NCBI GenBank assembly: GCA_016801885.1 | Contig: CM028886.1 | Location: 1,025,001-1,089,000 of the forward strand | Length of the DNA: 64,000 nucleotides | Direction of reading: 5' to 3' | From: Toxotes chatareus | Lineage: Eukaryota; Chordata; Actinopteri; Toxotidae | Shown here: piece by piece, positions 48,901 to 62,449 of the stretch | Position numbering within the stretch: position 1 is the stretch's first letter | How the letters are laid out: the number at the start of each line of letters is the position of its first letter | Program-made: the position numbers and the translations under genes | The notes under the pieces: generated by a model | Databases searched by the model: none | What the model was told of the DNA's origin: nothing | Seen by the model: the letters and a program-made list of their open reading frames with translations, nothing else

Positions 48901-51432
48901 ACTCCTGAAATGTATTCATGTTGCCAAGCGAGAACACGATATGGGTCATTTTTCAAAGACGCTGTCAAAAAATTCTAATAAAAACTCAGAAGTGATGCCA
49001 GGACCTGGTGTCTGAGCAGGTGAATGACTTTGCCAAGGGGACTGTGATCAGCAGCAGCTGCAGGAGACGACACGTGTTCCCAGCCTGTCAGGGGATTTCA
49101 AGTACATGACGTGAACATCCAGAGAGAGGGGAAAAGAAATCGAAATCCTCCTCTGTGAGGAGCTGCTGCTGTGAGATTACAGCCCGGAGGTTGTCTAAGG
49201 ACGAGAAAAAAAATATTGATTCATATTTTGGCAAATTCCTTCAGGAGACGGAGGAAGAAGAGAGAGAGGATGTGTATATGTGATTATAGTGAATGAGTGT
49301 GTGAGGCTGGGACGTGTGAGTGCTTTGATCTGAGTGATTTTGGGAAGGATGATGATGATCCCTGGACTCAGCTCATGAATAATAGAAAAGAACATGGGAA
49401 GAGTTGGGGGGTGTGAAGGAGAGCAAAGGAAGGAGGAAGAAAAAACACCCTGTCTGCACCTTCACTCCGTTACCTTCTGTTTTTTTTTTTTTTTATACAT
49501 ACATGTACGTTGGATATCAAAAGGGACACTCAGCTTTAATATTATCAGACCACAGCTTTTGCAGACTGTGGCTTCAAATGCACAGACATATTTTGGGTCT
49601 TGGCTTTTAAACGCAGCACTGCTGACACCCCAGTAACATGTTTTACTGGATAACAGATTGTTTCCATCCTCTTAATTTGTGCGTAATTTGTGTGACAAAT
49701 AATTAAAAGGACATAACTGAGGAGTTAGTCGTTTGTGTGAACAAAGTCATACCTGTGAACATCACAATCTTTAACCTGCACATGTTCACATCTTCTGTTT
49801 AATAACTCCGTACTCTCAGAGGCTCAGCACAATAAAAAAAAAAAAAGTAATAAAAAGAGAGAGCAGAATATGATGTTTTTCATATTCAAAAAAACAAAAT
49901 TCAGACAGACCTAATTATCCTGCCACACACTGTTATACTGTTCACATACAGAAAAACAGGATTTAATGCCAAATGTGTGTCTGCTTTAAAATTTAATTCT
50001 GATTTTTACACTTTAAAATCGGTTGTAAATGAAAAGTGAGTGAAAGCGAACTGTTCTTCAGTTGCAGTGAAAACTCAGCGCTGATGAAAACCTCTTCACA
50101 AGCTCATTTCTAATCCTCTTTAAACTCAGCACCAAAGCTCATTTCTCCTTCTCTCAGAGGAGAATAGAGATGAGGAGTCATTCAGGGGTGTGAACGTCGG
50201 CCCCGTGAGTGGCTCCTGGGAGCGGCTCCCGTGAGCGTATATTTATACATTTGCTGTTTCCTCTTTCTGCCACTCGTTATTTCCTCCTCGTTGAACGTCT
50301 TCGGTCCTCAGACTCTTTCATCTGTGTCTGGAGGAAAAAAGGCAGAGATGAGAGTGAAACGAGGACGATCACACGCAAAACGAACAGAGGTGTCTTTACA
50401 AAATGAGATAATCACAGTTTAGACAAAAGCTGCAGCTGTGAAAGGGAAAGAAAAAGACTGTGGATCAGCTGCTTTCTGAAGGAATGTGTCAACGTGCGAC
50501 TTTCACTCGGCTAATTATGGTTTAAAAACAGCAGCGACTCATCAGTTTCAGACCGCAGCTATGTTCAAACATGTTAATGAAAACTATAATTGTGGAATCA
50601 CGTTTTTTCTCTGCGTGTAACTGTACGGGAGGATACATGATGAATAAAAAGGTGGTGACAATATTTAGTTTGGGGAGAAAAGAGGTAAAGAACAGAGAGA
50701 AAACTTCGTCTTCTTCATTTCAGGTGAAACATGAGCCGTGTTTTCAGTGTTATAATCACGTGTGTCCATGTCTTTTATATGAACAACACCTGGTATCAGC
50801 TCTGTTTAAAGCAGGTCACGCTGTTAAACTGCATGGAATGAGATAAACGACGGCTTTTTCATCTTTCATGATGAGATTCGGTTTCTGTTCATCCTTTCTG
50901 TCCAGGCCTGAAGTCTCTGGGTCTGACCATCGCTCAGTGCTATGAGGAAGTCGGCCTCCTGCTCCTCTTCCTCGGTGTCGGCATCTCCATCTTTGCCGTG
51001 GTGGTCTTCGCTCTGGAGCACGACCTTCCTGCCACCACCTTCACCAGCGTACCGGCCGCTTGGTGGTGGGCGACCACCTCCATGACCACGGTCGGCTACG
51101 GGGACATCCGGCCCGACACGGCCATGGGGAAGGTGCTGGCCTTCCTCTGCATCCTGTCTGGGATCCTCATCCTGGCGCTCCCCATCGCCATCATCAACGA
51201 CCGCTTCTCCGCCTGCTACTTCACCATGAAGATGAAGGAGGCGGCCACGCGGCACGGTGAGATGCTTAAGAGGCTGGCCCGCGGCTCGGTGGGGGAGACG
51301 GGGGAGGGAGGGATGGGGGGAGGCGTGAACTTGAGGGACGCCTACGCCAGGAGCGTCCTGGAGATGCTGAGGCTGCAGGGGCGTGAGAGGGCGAGCACAC
51401 GGAGCAGCGGAGGAGAAGAACTGTGGTGGTAG
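45914..51432 (+). CDS. kcnv1: Kv8.1, electrically silent voltage-gated K+ channel subunit
   Basis: Modifier subunit that does not form channels alone but joins Kv2-type subunits and alters their gating. Exons: 45914-46221, 46663-47330, 50906-51432; phases join exactly to 500 aa, the same length as human KCNV1. The start is ATG in CCACCATGA, giving MSLPSCSVAGAELYSDSASP before SLDSSVF, which aligns with the mammalian N-terminus; an in-frame ATG at 45833 is upstream and poorly supported. The T1 tetramerisation domain begins INVGGSRYVLSQELL. S1 is about residues 200-220, S2 236-256, S3 270-290, and S4 304-322 (RVVQVLRLLRSLRMLKLGRH). The pore has TTVGYGD (386-392). S6 reads ILALPIAII in place of the PVP bend of conducting Kv channels, a silent-subunit trait. 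The C-terminus RERASTRSSGGEELWW matches the family. Confidence 0.95.
47370..47420 (-). mobile_element. Teleost LINE/SINE 3' tail
   Basis: TAGATAGATATACTTTATTGATCCCTTCAGGGAAATTATT is, on the minus strand, the AATTTCCCTGAAGGGATCAATAAAGTATATCTATCTA tail typical of fish retroposon 3' ends finishing in a short tandem repeat. It is in kcnv1 intron 2. The family was not determined by search. Confidence 0.6.
47488..48340 (-). mobile_element. Candidate solo LTR, 853 bp
   Basis: The block opens TGTAGTGG and closes CCGCTACA, giving the TG...CA and 5-bp inverted ends expected of an LTR. On the minus strand the order is TGTAGCGG start, a GC-rich body, and AATAAAG about 200 bp in, then a T-rich stretch. 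No matching 4-6 bp target-site duplication was found, and no pol, gag or primer-binding site is adjacent. It could instead be two abutting fragments. Lies in kcnv1 intron 2. Confidence 0.4.
48341..50905 (+). other. kcnv1: Right part of kcnv1 intron 2
   Basis: About 2.6 kb with no recognised exon. It contains a T run near 49480-49495 and an A run near 49831-49847. The open frames here are short and featureless. Confidence 0.65.
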
Positions 51433-51550
51433 AGACATTTCTTTAAAGCAGAACGTAAACGCCACAGTCTGAAGTTTGTCCATCGACTTTTTCCAGCTGC
51501 TCTACTCTGATCACTGGACAATGGAAATAAAATACAGACTCCAATCCTCA
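51433..51550 (+). terminator. kcnv1: kcnv1 3' UTR and poly(A) signal
   Basis: AATAAA at 51526-51531 lies 94 bp after the stop codon and is the first canonical hexamer, suggesting a very short 3' UTR. A longer transcript cannot be excluded. Confidence 0.6.
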
Positions 51551-53460
51551 GTTAAATGCTGCAGGACTTTCTGTGGTTGCTGAATTTTCTTCTCCAGACC
51601 CTTTAATAAGTAAGCAGCCGGTCTTCATGGGTCCTGGTCTGATGTAAAATGTAGGTCGACTGTGAGTGAAGACATTCAGAGGAGGATCTGTGTTCCTCTG
51701 TGGTTTTATTGTGAAGACAGCAGCTCGTCCCGCCTGCTGTGGACTGATTCAGTGGGAAGGGAAGGCTCAATTAAAAAATATATATCTCAAAATCTTTATT
51801 ACAAAATAAACAGATAAAAAAAGAGTACTCTGGAGGATCGAATTAAAAGCTAGTGGGGGGGGCTAGTATTTACAAATCCAGTCCAAACAAAATCAGGCCC
51901 AATCCACAAAGATTACTGAAACTGTTTGGGAAGAAAATGACTGAATCTGTCCCAGAGCACGCCACTAAATGTTCTCCATCGATGTATTCAAAGAAATAGA
52001 GGAGTACTTCACCTGCAGGAGGGTGGAGCGTCCCCACCCCTCCACCTTCATCCCAGGCTTCCCCCTCTCGCACCGTGCCTCTGCGGCGTGGCGGCGGCCT
52101 GGATCCCCGTGCGGCAGCGGACACACACACGACTCCACCGGGGCGCCCCTCTCCTGTTCACCGGACTCGATGCCGTGGCGACCGTGTGACCAGCACTTTC
52201 ACACCGCGTCCTCTGCCGTCAGCTGTGTCCACTAACAAAGGAAAGCTGTGTGTGTGGCGGGGCCTCCACACACACCTGTGTCTAATCAGGTGTCGATTAG
52301 TTCCGGTAGGTGCGCACGCAACCTCTCACACACGCGCACTTAATCACCCTGTGGCATAGACTTTTATTCTGAACAACTCATCCGGTTTTAATTAATGTGT
52401 TGTGTTGCTGTTTCACAAACTAAGTTCAAACACCAGTTTATTCACATCTGAACAATCTAACATGGAGAAATGCCGCGGCAACACCTGATCCTCTGACCTG
52501 CAGTAAACACACAGAACTATGTGTAAATATTCTGTTTCATAAAACAAATGTCAGACTGAGATGGTGCTGTAGGTCGGCTCCATGCTGAGTGTGAGGGTAA
52601 TACAGGGAAATCAACTGTAAATAAATAGAACAGAAAAGCAGTTTTACTTACAGTCTGAGTTCATTTGTCCATGTTTGTTGCTGAAAGCTGAAAAGAACTT
52701 TTTCTGTGCTCCTGTCGTCTTCATCCATACATGACATTATCTCTGTGCACCGGCTTAAAAACCCTCCTCAGAGTGGACACATGCATCAGTAAGTAAAAAC
52801 CCCACAGGCTGCTCTTTGGTCTCGGTACCTCGGTGCCTCTGACCTCTCCTGAATACTCTCTGTTTTAACTCTGTGACTCAGTCATGCAATAAAAGGACAT
52901 TCTCCTGTGGGTCAGAGTGGTCTTTTCAAATGTCACACTGATGGCCTGAGGCCCTGAATAAGAACGCTGACCTGGGATCTGCTGCCAGGACGGGTTTTAT
53001 TCTTCTTTCTAACAGTCTTGTTTGCAGATTAGCTGCTGTGTGTAGATTTGATCTCAGGTGTTGAAATGTTCCTTCATCGCTGCTGTGACTTTCAGTTTTC
53101 GCCAGCCTTCGTCTCACTCACAGAAAAACCCTAAAATGTAAAGGAAACCTCTGAGAACCTGATCGGCTCATCGAGTGAACCTGTGGGAGACGCTTCTTTA
53201 TTTGATTTATTTTCACTGTAACTACACACAGCAATGTCATGCTCTACTCGAGCATGACATGACAGGTTGAATCTGAAGCGCACACAGTAACACACACACA
53301 CGCACACACACACAGGTGTGAGGTGAAATGATTACGTCTGTTTTTAGCCTCGTTAGCAGTGATTTGTTTCACAGGTTTAACAGACGCCTCTCGTGTCGGC
53401 TTCAGGTGTCGATGGAGAAAAGTTGCAAAATAAATCAACAGCGACAACAGTGAACCTGTT
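51551..53460. other. Intergenic region right of kcnv1, with a GC-rich block
   Basis: 51780-52360 differs from its surroundings. It has a CTTTATTAC motif (AATAAAG on the minus strand) near 51797, a G run near 51854, then about 300 bp of GC-rich sequence and a CACACACC/GGTGTG-rich end. It resembles the terminal part of a retroelement on the minus strand, but I could not name it and saw no clear ends. The remainder is unremarkable. Confidence 0.35.
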
Positions 53461-53467
53461 CTGAGCT

Positions 53468-54243
<776 letters not shown>

Positions 54244-57200
54244 GTGATGCTGTGGCGTCCGTCACAGTTAAAATGAGCATTTCAAAGCTTCTTCTCATGT
54301 TGTAACATCTTTGTGTTTCAAGTTTCACTGAAGCTTAAAAACCATCATGTCATTCATGGAGGCAGGATGGAAGCACTGAGCAGAAGAGGAGCTTCACTGG
54401 GAAACTGTCAGCTGTCACAGATGAACCTGTGTCTGTGTCTTTTCCACATGAGGAACATCAGAAAGTCTTCTCACAGATGATTTGATATTTGACAGTAGGA
54501 CGGCGGGTGGAGCTTCCTGTTCCTGCTGCGTGTGCAGAATATTCTGTTGTTTCACTCTGATGCTTCAGTGTGTTTCGCTCTGAGCACTGAACTGAGATCA
54601 GTGTCATCTTCAGTGGGATCACCCAGAGGTCACCTGTGTGTTGAGACCTTCCAAAGCCTTGAATTAGGTTCTTCTAACTTTGCTATTTATTGATTGATTG
54701 ATTATTGATCTTTGTTCTGTGCTGTGACCTTTGACCCCCTGGCTGTTGTGATGCTGGTGATGTTGAAGTGTCCTGTAAACTGCGCCCCCCTCTCTCTCTC
54801 TCTGAATGAGAAACTCTCTTTTTAAATCAGTAAAATGCAAATGTGATGTTCCAGTTTTTCCTCACTGTGCAGCTGGAGGCATCAAACGCTGAATTCAGGT
54901 CAGGCATGACAGCAGTCAGGCAGCAAATCGTCTGATGTACCTGTGGTGATGGTGCTGTTACAAAGCCTCAGGATGGGCAGAGTTTCACTCACTCACTCAT
55001 TCTGATTCATTCTGATCTGAGACGGATCCACGTGGACCGCAGGCCCGCCAGCAACCAGACCCGATCCTGTTTCATGAGTCTGCCGTGTCTGTGTGCGAGC
55101 TGTGGAATGGACTCTGATGTGGATGTGCACGTAAGGAGCTCAGGACTCTGTGGAACGGTGAAACTGGGTCTGACTGAAAACCGGATCAGACCCGACACAG
55201 AGGCTTTAAAATGTGGAATGTTGATAAAGCGACCACTTACAGAGGAAGTATATTTAAAAGTCAGGGAGAATATTTAGAAACAAAGACAGATCAGTTAAAA
55301 ACAGTTGTGGTTAGTGGATGAACTGCTGATTCAGGGTTTCAGCAGCCGAGCTCCTCAGGTCCTGGTCCACTGTGTGGTTTTTGGACTGTGCCATGAAACA
55401 GATCGTGACCGAGGTTTTATTTGACCCGTCTCCTGCTCTTTGACACCAAACCTCGTGGATGGAGGGGGCAGATCAGAAAAGTTCTTTAGCACTTTTTTTG
55501 AATCACGTTGACTAAAACTGTTTTCACCTGTTGGGATCTTTGCCACATGTGAGCCATGACTTTGTGCAGATTCCGTTTTTATTCTCGTCCTGTTACTGTC
55601 GCATTGAGCGTCACAGAAAAACCTTCTGTCCTACTTTACGCTGCTTCAGTCGAGACAGACTGGGTATCCCCTCAAGTCTGATGCGGTTCCCCAGAGAACC
55701 TTCCTGTTCCACTCGACTCACCACTTCATCTCCTCATCTTTTCTTTTTATTTTCCAGAAACAGCCAGACGGCAGAAAAAGCACAGGACAACCTTTTTAAA
55801 ACATCAGCGCTACGACGTAAAAACCATTTTCCACCGCTCAACAGAGCAGAGCCGAGAATCTTTATGGCTTCATGTGTTTAACTCACACGGAGAAACACAC
55901 AAACGCGTTAAATCGAAGTTTAAAGAAGAGAAAGGTGATGATGGACGTGGTTGTTAATTAAAGTAAAGAACAGGCTGACATCAGACAGGTTTAACTCAGA
56001 ATCCTAAACCTAAACCTAGCTCTGACGTTGTCCAAACCCTCAGATGTCCCTTTGGAGAAGTGAGGACAGAGAGACACTGAGACTCTGTTTGAATCAGAGA
56101 ATGTGTTCTCAGGTGTCGGACTGTGCCACTGCTGATTATTTCTGTTTCTGTCACAGAAGCTGTCGGCCTTTAATTATTCAGCATGTAGTCAACATCATAT
56201 TTTATTATGTTGATGAAAAATGACAATGTACATTCAGCATTTATGTTGAATTTAAATCTTCAAATTTAACTAAACTTTTTTTTTTTTTTAAAACTCTGAG
56301 GTCTGTTTTGTTTTCTGGGGTCAGATTAATATATGATGTTGACATATTAAATACAGATATATGATCCTGTCTCTGAGGCAGTGGAGTCCTCCACCAACCG
56401 TTCAGAGTGTTTTCTGTTGTCGGGGCCTTGCGATGATCAGAGTCTGTGCTTGTCATAACAGTTTACCTCTGAGCTGTTTTAATTCCCTCCGGTGTTTCCT
56501 CTTCCTCTTCCTCTGCTCTGACAGAGCCGATCTGATGAAACTCTGCTGGAACAAAACGCAGATGCTTCACCTGAAGTGACCTGGAACCGGCTTCACACTT
56601 TTCAGAGGCTCTGCAGTGAAATTCTGCTCAGCATCTTTTTAATTAACTGGGTGAAAACATTAATCAGACATGCTCTCTGTGTTTGGGTTTGATCCTCTGA
56701 TCTTTGTCCTCTGGACACTTACTGGCTTCTACCTGGTTCAGTCGTCCCCGTGTGATGACACGTCCCTTGCCTGCTGGCGTGTCCCGTCTCTGTCCTCTGT
56801 GCTGGGACTCGGTCTGTCTGCTCTGCTTTTAAAAGTTTTGTTGTTGCAAGTCAGAGCTGGGTGATTTGGACCTGGTCCTCGGAGACCTGGGGTGGACCTG
56901 ACGCTCTGATGCAGGATGATTTAATAAAGTTTCATTTGAGAACATGAAGCTACATGATGTGTTGAAAAGAACTCAGCATTTTACATGACGTGACATTTTA
57001 AGGCTCAGCAGCTCAGGTGAACACGGCGATGAAACGAGGAACTGAATCTTCAGCTCTTGTTGTTTTGATCTGTTAAAAGCTTCGATTGATTGATTGATTG
57101 ATTGTGAACAGTTAAAGGGAGACTTTAAAACCTTTGATCCACATTAGGACTTCTATCTCTCCTCTGATGTTTCTTCCTCAGAAAACGTGGGACTGTGAAA

Positions 57201-58332
57201 CCCGCTGAGAATGGATCAATAGATAGATGTTATTCATATGATCGGTACCTGCTCAGTGTTGATCAGCTGATGGCTTTAATATCTAAGGTTAGAGAACAAT
57301 GGTTTTTGTTCAGTTTAGCTTTTAGTTCATTATGTCTGAGTTCACTGATTTTAAAGAAACCTCAGACGACTTTGTCCTGTCTTTGTTTTCCACTCGCTCA
57401 CACCTCCACAGGCAGGAGGAGCAGTTTAAAGCAGAGTGTAAAACACCTGTGTTCAGACAGGAAACCGTTTTATTCATGTCAGCTGCTCAGAAATAACGAC
57501 CACACAGGAGAACGAGCTGAGGGAATGCCACGTATGCTCTCTCCACTGGTATGGATCGTTCCTGCTTTCCCAGAATTCCCAGTCTGGGACGCCTCATTAG
57601 CCCAGTTCTGTTCAGAGAGAAGATGTTGGAGGTGGAAGATCGTTCCAAGGACGGAGCTGCAGGTGTTCCCAGGTGTCCAGGGAGGTGAGAGGGAAAGGAA
57701 ACGAGGCCAGGCTCACATTCCTCTCTTCAAACCGTCCTTGTCTCGTCAGGACGTTCAGTTACAGTCTGATTCCTGCTCGGGCTGAAGTGGGTCAGTTTCC
57801 ACACAGGATTAAATGCTCATTTCATCCTATTGCTTCATATTATCACACAACACCAAGCTGCCGTCCACTCTCCCTCTGCCTTTGTGTGTTTGTTTCATAG
57901 ACTTTGATATTTCCTGTGAAAACGTGGTGGTGTCGGCTTGATGATGAAGCCAGAGTCACCACACTCATTACAGTTCATCCTCAGAGAACCATGAATATTC
58001 ACAGGAAATTACGGGGAAATGTGTCCCGATAAAAGCTCCAGGTATCAAACCTCATTTCTGTTTCAGCACCAAGTGAAAGTTGGCAGCTGGTCAATGTTGG
58101 GTCTCCTCTCCTGAGGAAGGTGTGTCCTGAGCCGACGGTCAGCTCGGCAAAGAAATGTCCACAGAGTTCAGATGTCAAACATTTTGTTTTTGAGTCTCAT
58201 TTCTTTAACTGCATCTGTAAAATAATTTTATCAAAAAGAAAAATGAGTAAATCAAACGAAAAAAATGAGCTGAAAAAAATCTGTTCTTTTCTGCATCGTA
58301 TTCAAAGTCCGTAGAACTTTTGCCTCGACCTC

Positions 58333-58502
58333 CAGCAGGTGAAGGCCTGAGCTTCCTGTGCGGCAGGTGAATCAGCAGGTGAAGGCCCGAGCTTCCTGTG
58401 CGGCAGGTGAATCAGCAGGTGAAGGCCCGAGCTTCCTGTGCGGCAGGTGAATCAGCAGGTGAAGGCCCGAGCTTCCTGTGCGGCAGGTGAATCAGCAGGT
58501 GA
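58333..58502 (+). repeat. 40-bp minisatellite, four copies plus a partial
   Basis: The unit starts CAGCAGGTGAAGGCCCGAGC and ends TTCCTGTGCGGCAGGTGAAT. Copies begin at 58333, 58373, 58413 and 58453, with a partial at 58493. Copies differ at one site (CCTGAG in the first, CCCGAG in the others), so amplification is recent. Each unit carries two CAGGTG E-boxes. Confidence 0.97.
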
Positions 58503-59090
58503 CGGTGATGATGAGGTGATGGCAGCAGCCGAGCTTCTCCAGACCTCAGGACACTGTGTTCACGGTGTCAGGCTGACAAACAGTCTGCTTCCTGCCACAG
58601 GTGTTACAGTCCAGACGCCTGCACATCATTTAGCACACGCACCACCCACACACACACACACACACATGCACTTCTCTGTGTAGCATCTGATTTCAGTCTT
58701 TGACATGAAACATGAAGTTCTCCCTCAGTTTCTCATAGAAAGTTTAAAGGTCAGGATTCTCAGTGGGAGGTGGTCGTCACGTGGTCGTCACTTGGTCGAA
58801 TGGCAGCAGGAGGGACCGTCTGACTGGAACCTCTGAAGAAAACATTCAATGCGCACTCATGCGTCTCAGTTTGCAGTAAATCAGCATCCATTGTCCGAGG
58901 CGGCCTCTCTGATCAGACTGATGACGACCGGCGAGCCGCACTGACCTCAGACAGCTGCGTGGAAACACAGCTGACGCTCAGAGGATGAATGAGACTTAAT
59001 GAGACCGAGCCAAAAATCAGAATATCAACATCATGTGACATGCACTCTGACAACTTGCTAACGGAGCTGCAGTGACAGGTTTCAGAATGG

Positions 59091-59350
59091 GGCTGAACGA
59101 TTAATCGTTTTCTGATCGAAATTGCGATTTCAGACCACGCGACCACGTGATCGCCAAAGTCTGAGAACGATGCTCAGGCCTGAAGAAGCGAACTGACGGT
59201 TCCAACATGTTTTACCAGCATCACTCCGGATGATCAGAACAGCCGCAGGCCGATAGAATCACTCAGTGACTGAATGCAGCCTCAGTAACAGGCGGAGATC
59301 CTTTGCTCCAGGTGAAGTTTGTCGTCCTGTGGGTGAAACGGCTTCGTTCC
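59091..59350. mobile_element. Third copy of the CTGAACGATT hAT family (one end)
   Basis: GGGGCTGAACGATTAATCGTTTTCTGAT is the family terminus. 59160-59235 (GAGAACGATGCTCAGGCC...GATCAGAACAGCCG) is the inverse of 38714-38800 inside the dek copy, that is, the BED-finger coding part. The other terminus is not visible, so the copy is truncated. Confidence 0.7.
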
Positions 59351-62300
59351 GGAGTTTTCTCGCGGCTGAGGAAAATCTCAGATGTGATCGGTTCTGACAC
59401 TAAACCCATTTCTCAAATGTCTTTAAATATGTTTTACTACCAGCTTCTGTTTCCACGGTGTTCCGTGACAGTCTGACACACAGACTGAATGACTGACATT
59501 TGACATGGTGTAAATTTATCATTTTACCACCACTTAATTTTATAATTCATCTCTGACCTGGGCTGAGCCTGCAGCACAAAGCTCGTGTTCATCTCAGGAA
59601 TCTTCCGTCTTAATATAGCTTCAAATCTCCGTTCCTGCCGTTGGCGACGTGTATTTATAATCCAGTGTTTAATGGGATTACTAATCATCCACAGTTACAT
59701 GGAAATGTGTTTAAATTCTGATCTCAGTTTTCCATTGGGCCAAGAGAAAACAACCTTTTCTCCGCCTCACAGTGACTTTATATTCAAATCAAAACTTTTT
59801 ATTGGAAAAGAATCACTTTTTCTACAACTTGACCTTGTGCTGGTTTTTCTTATGAAACAGCATCTCAACATTTTACCGTTTTCTTGTGAAACTCTGACGT
59901 TATCTCATGGTTTTACAGCTTTTTTTGGGCATCTGCTGACATAATGGTGAAGGTGAAACTGCATAAGTGTCAGTGTCCACAGTGTCTGATCCCGGCTGAA
60001 GGACTGTCCTCATTTCCTGTCTTTATCCAAACGATCAATGACCAGTGACCATGTACATGAATATTTGACCATGTGATTTTTTTTTTGTAGTTTTGAGCAG
60101 CCAATCAAAAGGTCGAAGGCGCTGTCTCAGGTCAGGTGGAGATGGAAAAGAAGAGAGGCTGTGGTCTCCAGGAGCTGAAAACATGACGGCGGCCTGCTGC
60201 CCTCTAGGAGACACACAGCGTCATTACACTGCAGAGTGGGACGTGTTTCATGATGTGAACCGTCCAGTTCATCCAGGGAAAAGGACAGCAGCAGAGACAA
60301 TGTGGACATTCACCTCAGCAGATGATGACACTGCTCAAACAGATGTTGAAACAAGCGTCAGGTGATGAAATCATTCTTTGCCTGTTTGCACACGGCAACT
60401 CTCATGTTTCTGTCTTTCAGGTTACTATCTGTGGAAATGTTGTGAGCATCATTATCACTGAGAGGTTTAGTGATCACAGTAAACAGGTCTCAGTTTTCTG
60501 GCTCAGCAGGTCACTTCCTGTGTGGAGGGAGCACGTCTGTCACTGACCAAACTCACAGTCTCTGTGTCTCTGTCTCTGCTGATGCTTTCCAGGCTGCGGC
60601 TGCTTCATAGACACCTTCCGTGTGCGGCTTTAACTGATGAATTTGAGGTTTTAAATGTGAAAACATGAAGTGCAGCTGAAGCTCCACATATCAGCAGCTT
60701 CATTCACTCACGTCACATCAGACCAGCTGATCTACAGCTTAAAGAACCTGTCGTTTGTGTTCATTCATGAATTCATTCTGCTGGAAACCCAGCACATCTT
60801 GACCTTGTTGTTCTTTAACACATGGACACACCTCACTGTTGTGTTGTTTAAATACTGTGTGTGACGCCCTGAGTGTAGACGCTGAAGAACAGGATCTCAG
60901 ACCTACACTGAGGGTTTAGTTTCCAGTCTTTGTCATGTAAATGAGGAAGTGAGGATGTTCCCATCAGCCTCGGCTGTATGTTGTTTTTACTGCTCATTAG
61001 CTAATGTTAGCATGCTAGGGAAGTTTTGATAGTGAACGTTCAGTACAGGGTGGATTTGGAATCCAGATCTGACGGATTTCTGTCCATTTTGTTCAATCAG
61101 AACAATCCAGAAGCCACATCAAGATGTTTCTCTCTGCTGTCATCCGTGTTTCTGAGTTTTGAATTTGACCCTTCAAACCTGGGAGCACTCAGACAGCTCA
61201 GGTGACGCTCTGCTCAGCAGCTCGGTGAATGTTTCTCCTTCCTCAGAATAACAGTGGTGTCACCTTTTTTCAGTGAGCGCTCACAAAGACAGTCACAGCT
61301 TTGCTATTTTTATTTTCCGCTTGTGTCTTCATTGCGTCAGGGATGCAGAGGAACCGTGTGGGAGGCCGACCTGAAGAATAAAGCTGCCGCCCACAGAGAC
61401 GAGCTCATTCACACTGAAAGTCCTTTAGTTTCAGATTCTGCCACTGTGGTGAGACAACTCCTGTCCTTCACAGTGCAGCGTCTCTTATTTCAGTCATTCT
61501 GCAGGTGTGAAGTATGATTTAAAAGAGAATTAGATCTAGACTAAACGTTTCATTCTTGAAAAATAAAAACCAAACTGTTCAGTGATGAAAAGAATTGTTA
61601 GTTGCATCATCAGATTCTCCTGAATGAGAATCATTCATCTACACAGAAAATATTTTGTATGATTATTTCCATTTTATGATTAGTTCTTGACCACTCAGTT
61701 GATCTGCACAAATATTAATGTACAGCAGTTTTGATAAATGAAATATGAATCAGTTATTTAAAAAATGCTCATGTAAGTTGCTGCTTTTCTGTTTAATTTC
61801 ATTGTAAATTGAATATTTCTGGGTTTGGACTGGTCTGAACTTGTGATGGACATTTTTACTGGATATAAATGGGAGGGAAACACTGACTGACTTCCATTTA
61901 AGTCACTAATTAATTACTGGAGGAAATTCTGATTTTTGGCAGAATAAGATTTTCTTCAGATGAGGAAAATCCCGACAGATGGCTGCAGTGTGCGTCCAGG
62001 CTAACCTGTGATCTGAACCAGTCTATCCTCTGTGATCATTTGGAGGACAAACATCCACCCAGAGACCCACAACATGATGTCAGCTGCTCCGTCAGCTCCT
62101 GGCGATGACACAGACTCACAGTAACGGAGCAGGAACAGCAGAGGGAGCCGCCATAAACAATGTGTAGGACCTTGACTGGCTCACAGCTCAGCTCAGCGAG
62201 GCCACCAAGCAAAACATGTTTTTCACCGCTGGTGTCATGCCTGCCTGCTGTGATTCACCAAGGGGGGAGGGGGTTATTTATAGGCTGATAATGAGCATGT

Positions 62301-62449
62301 GTCCTTCAAGACCACGTTGTCCACACTCACAGGCCCAGAGGAAGCAGATGAGGGACACATATGTAGGCCAAGGCAAACTACTGACAAAAACAAGTTTCTG
62401 GAAAGGCTACAGCTTCTCCTAAAGCCATCAATAAAGCTCTACAGAGGTT

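Larger units (their letters stand above)
54250..62420. other. Intergenic region, no gene recognised
   Basis: About 8 kb lacking any exon I can assign. The longest non-repeat frame (57195-57785, 196 aa) has no domain, no repeats and no splice context, and is probably chance. Contents: CT run near 54788-54803, GATT run near 57085-57103, the 40-bp minisatellite at 58333, a (CA)n at about 58647-58667 and the hAT relic at 59091. AATAAA at 62430-62435 (plus) could end an unseen plus-strand transcript. Confidence 0.6.

Noticed and set aside
57195..57785. 196-aa plus frame in the intergenic region
   Set aside because: No domain, no compositional coding signal and no neighbouring exons; it fits chance in 8 kb of GC-mixed sequence.
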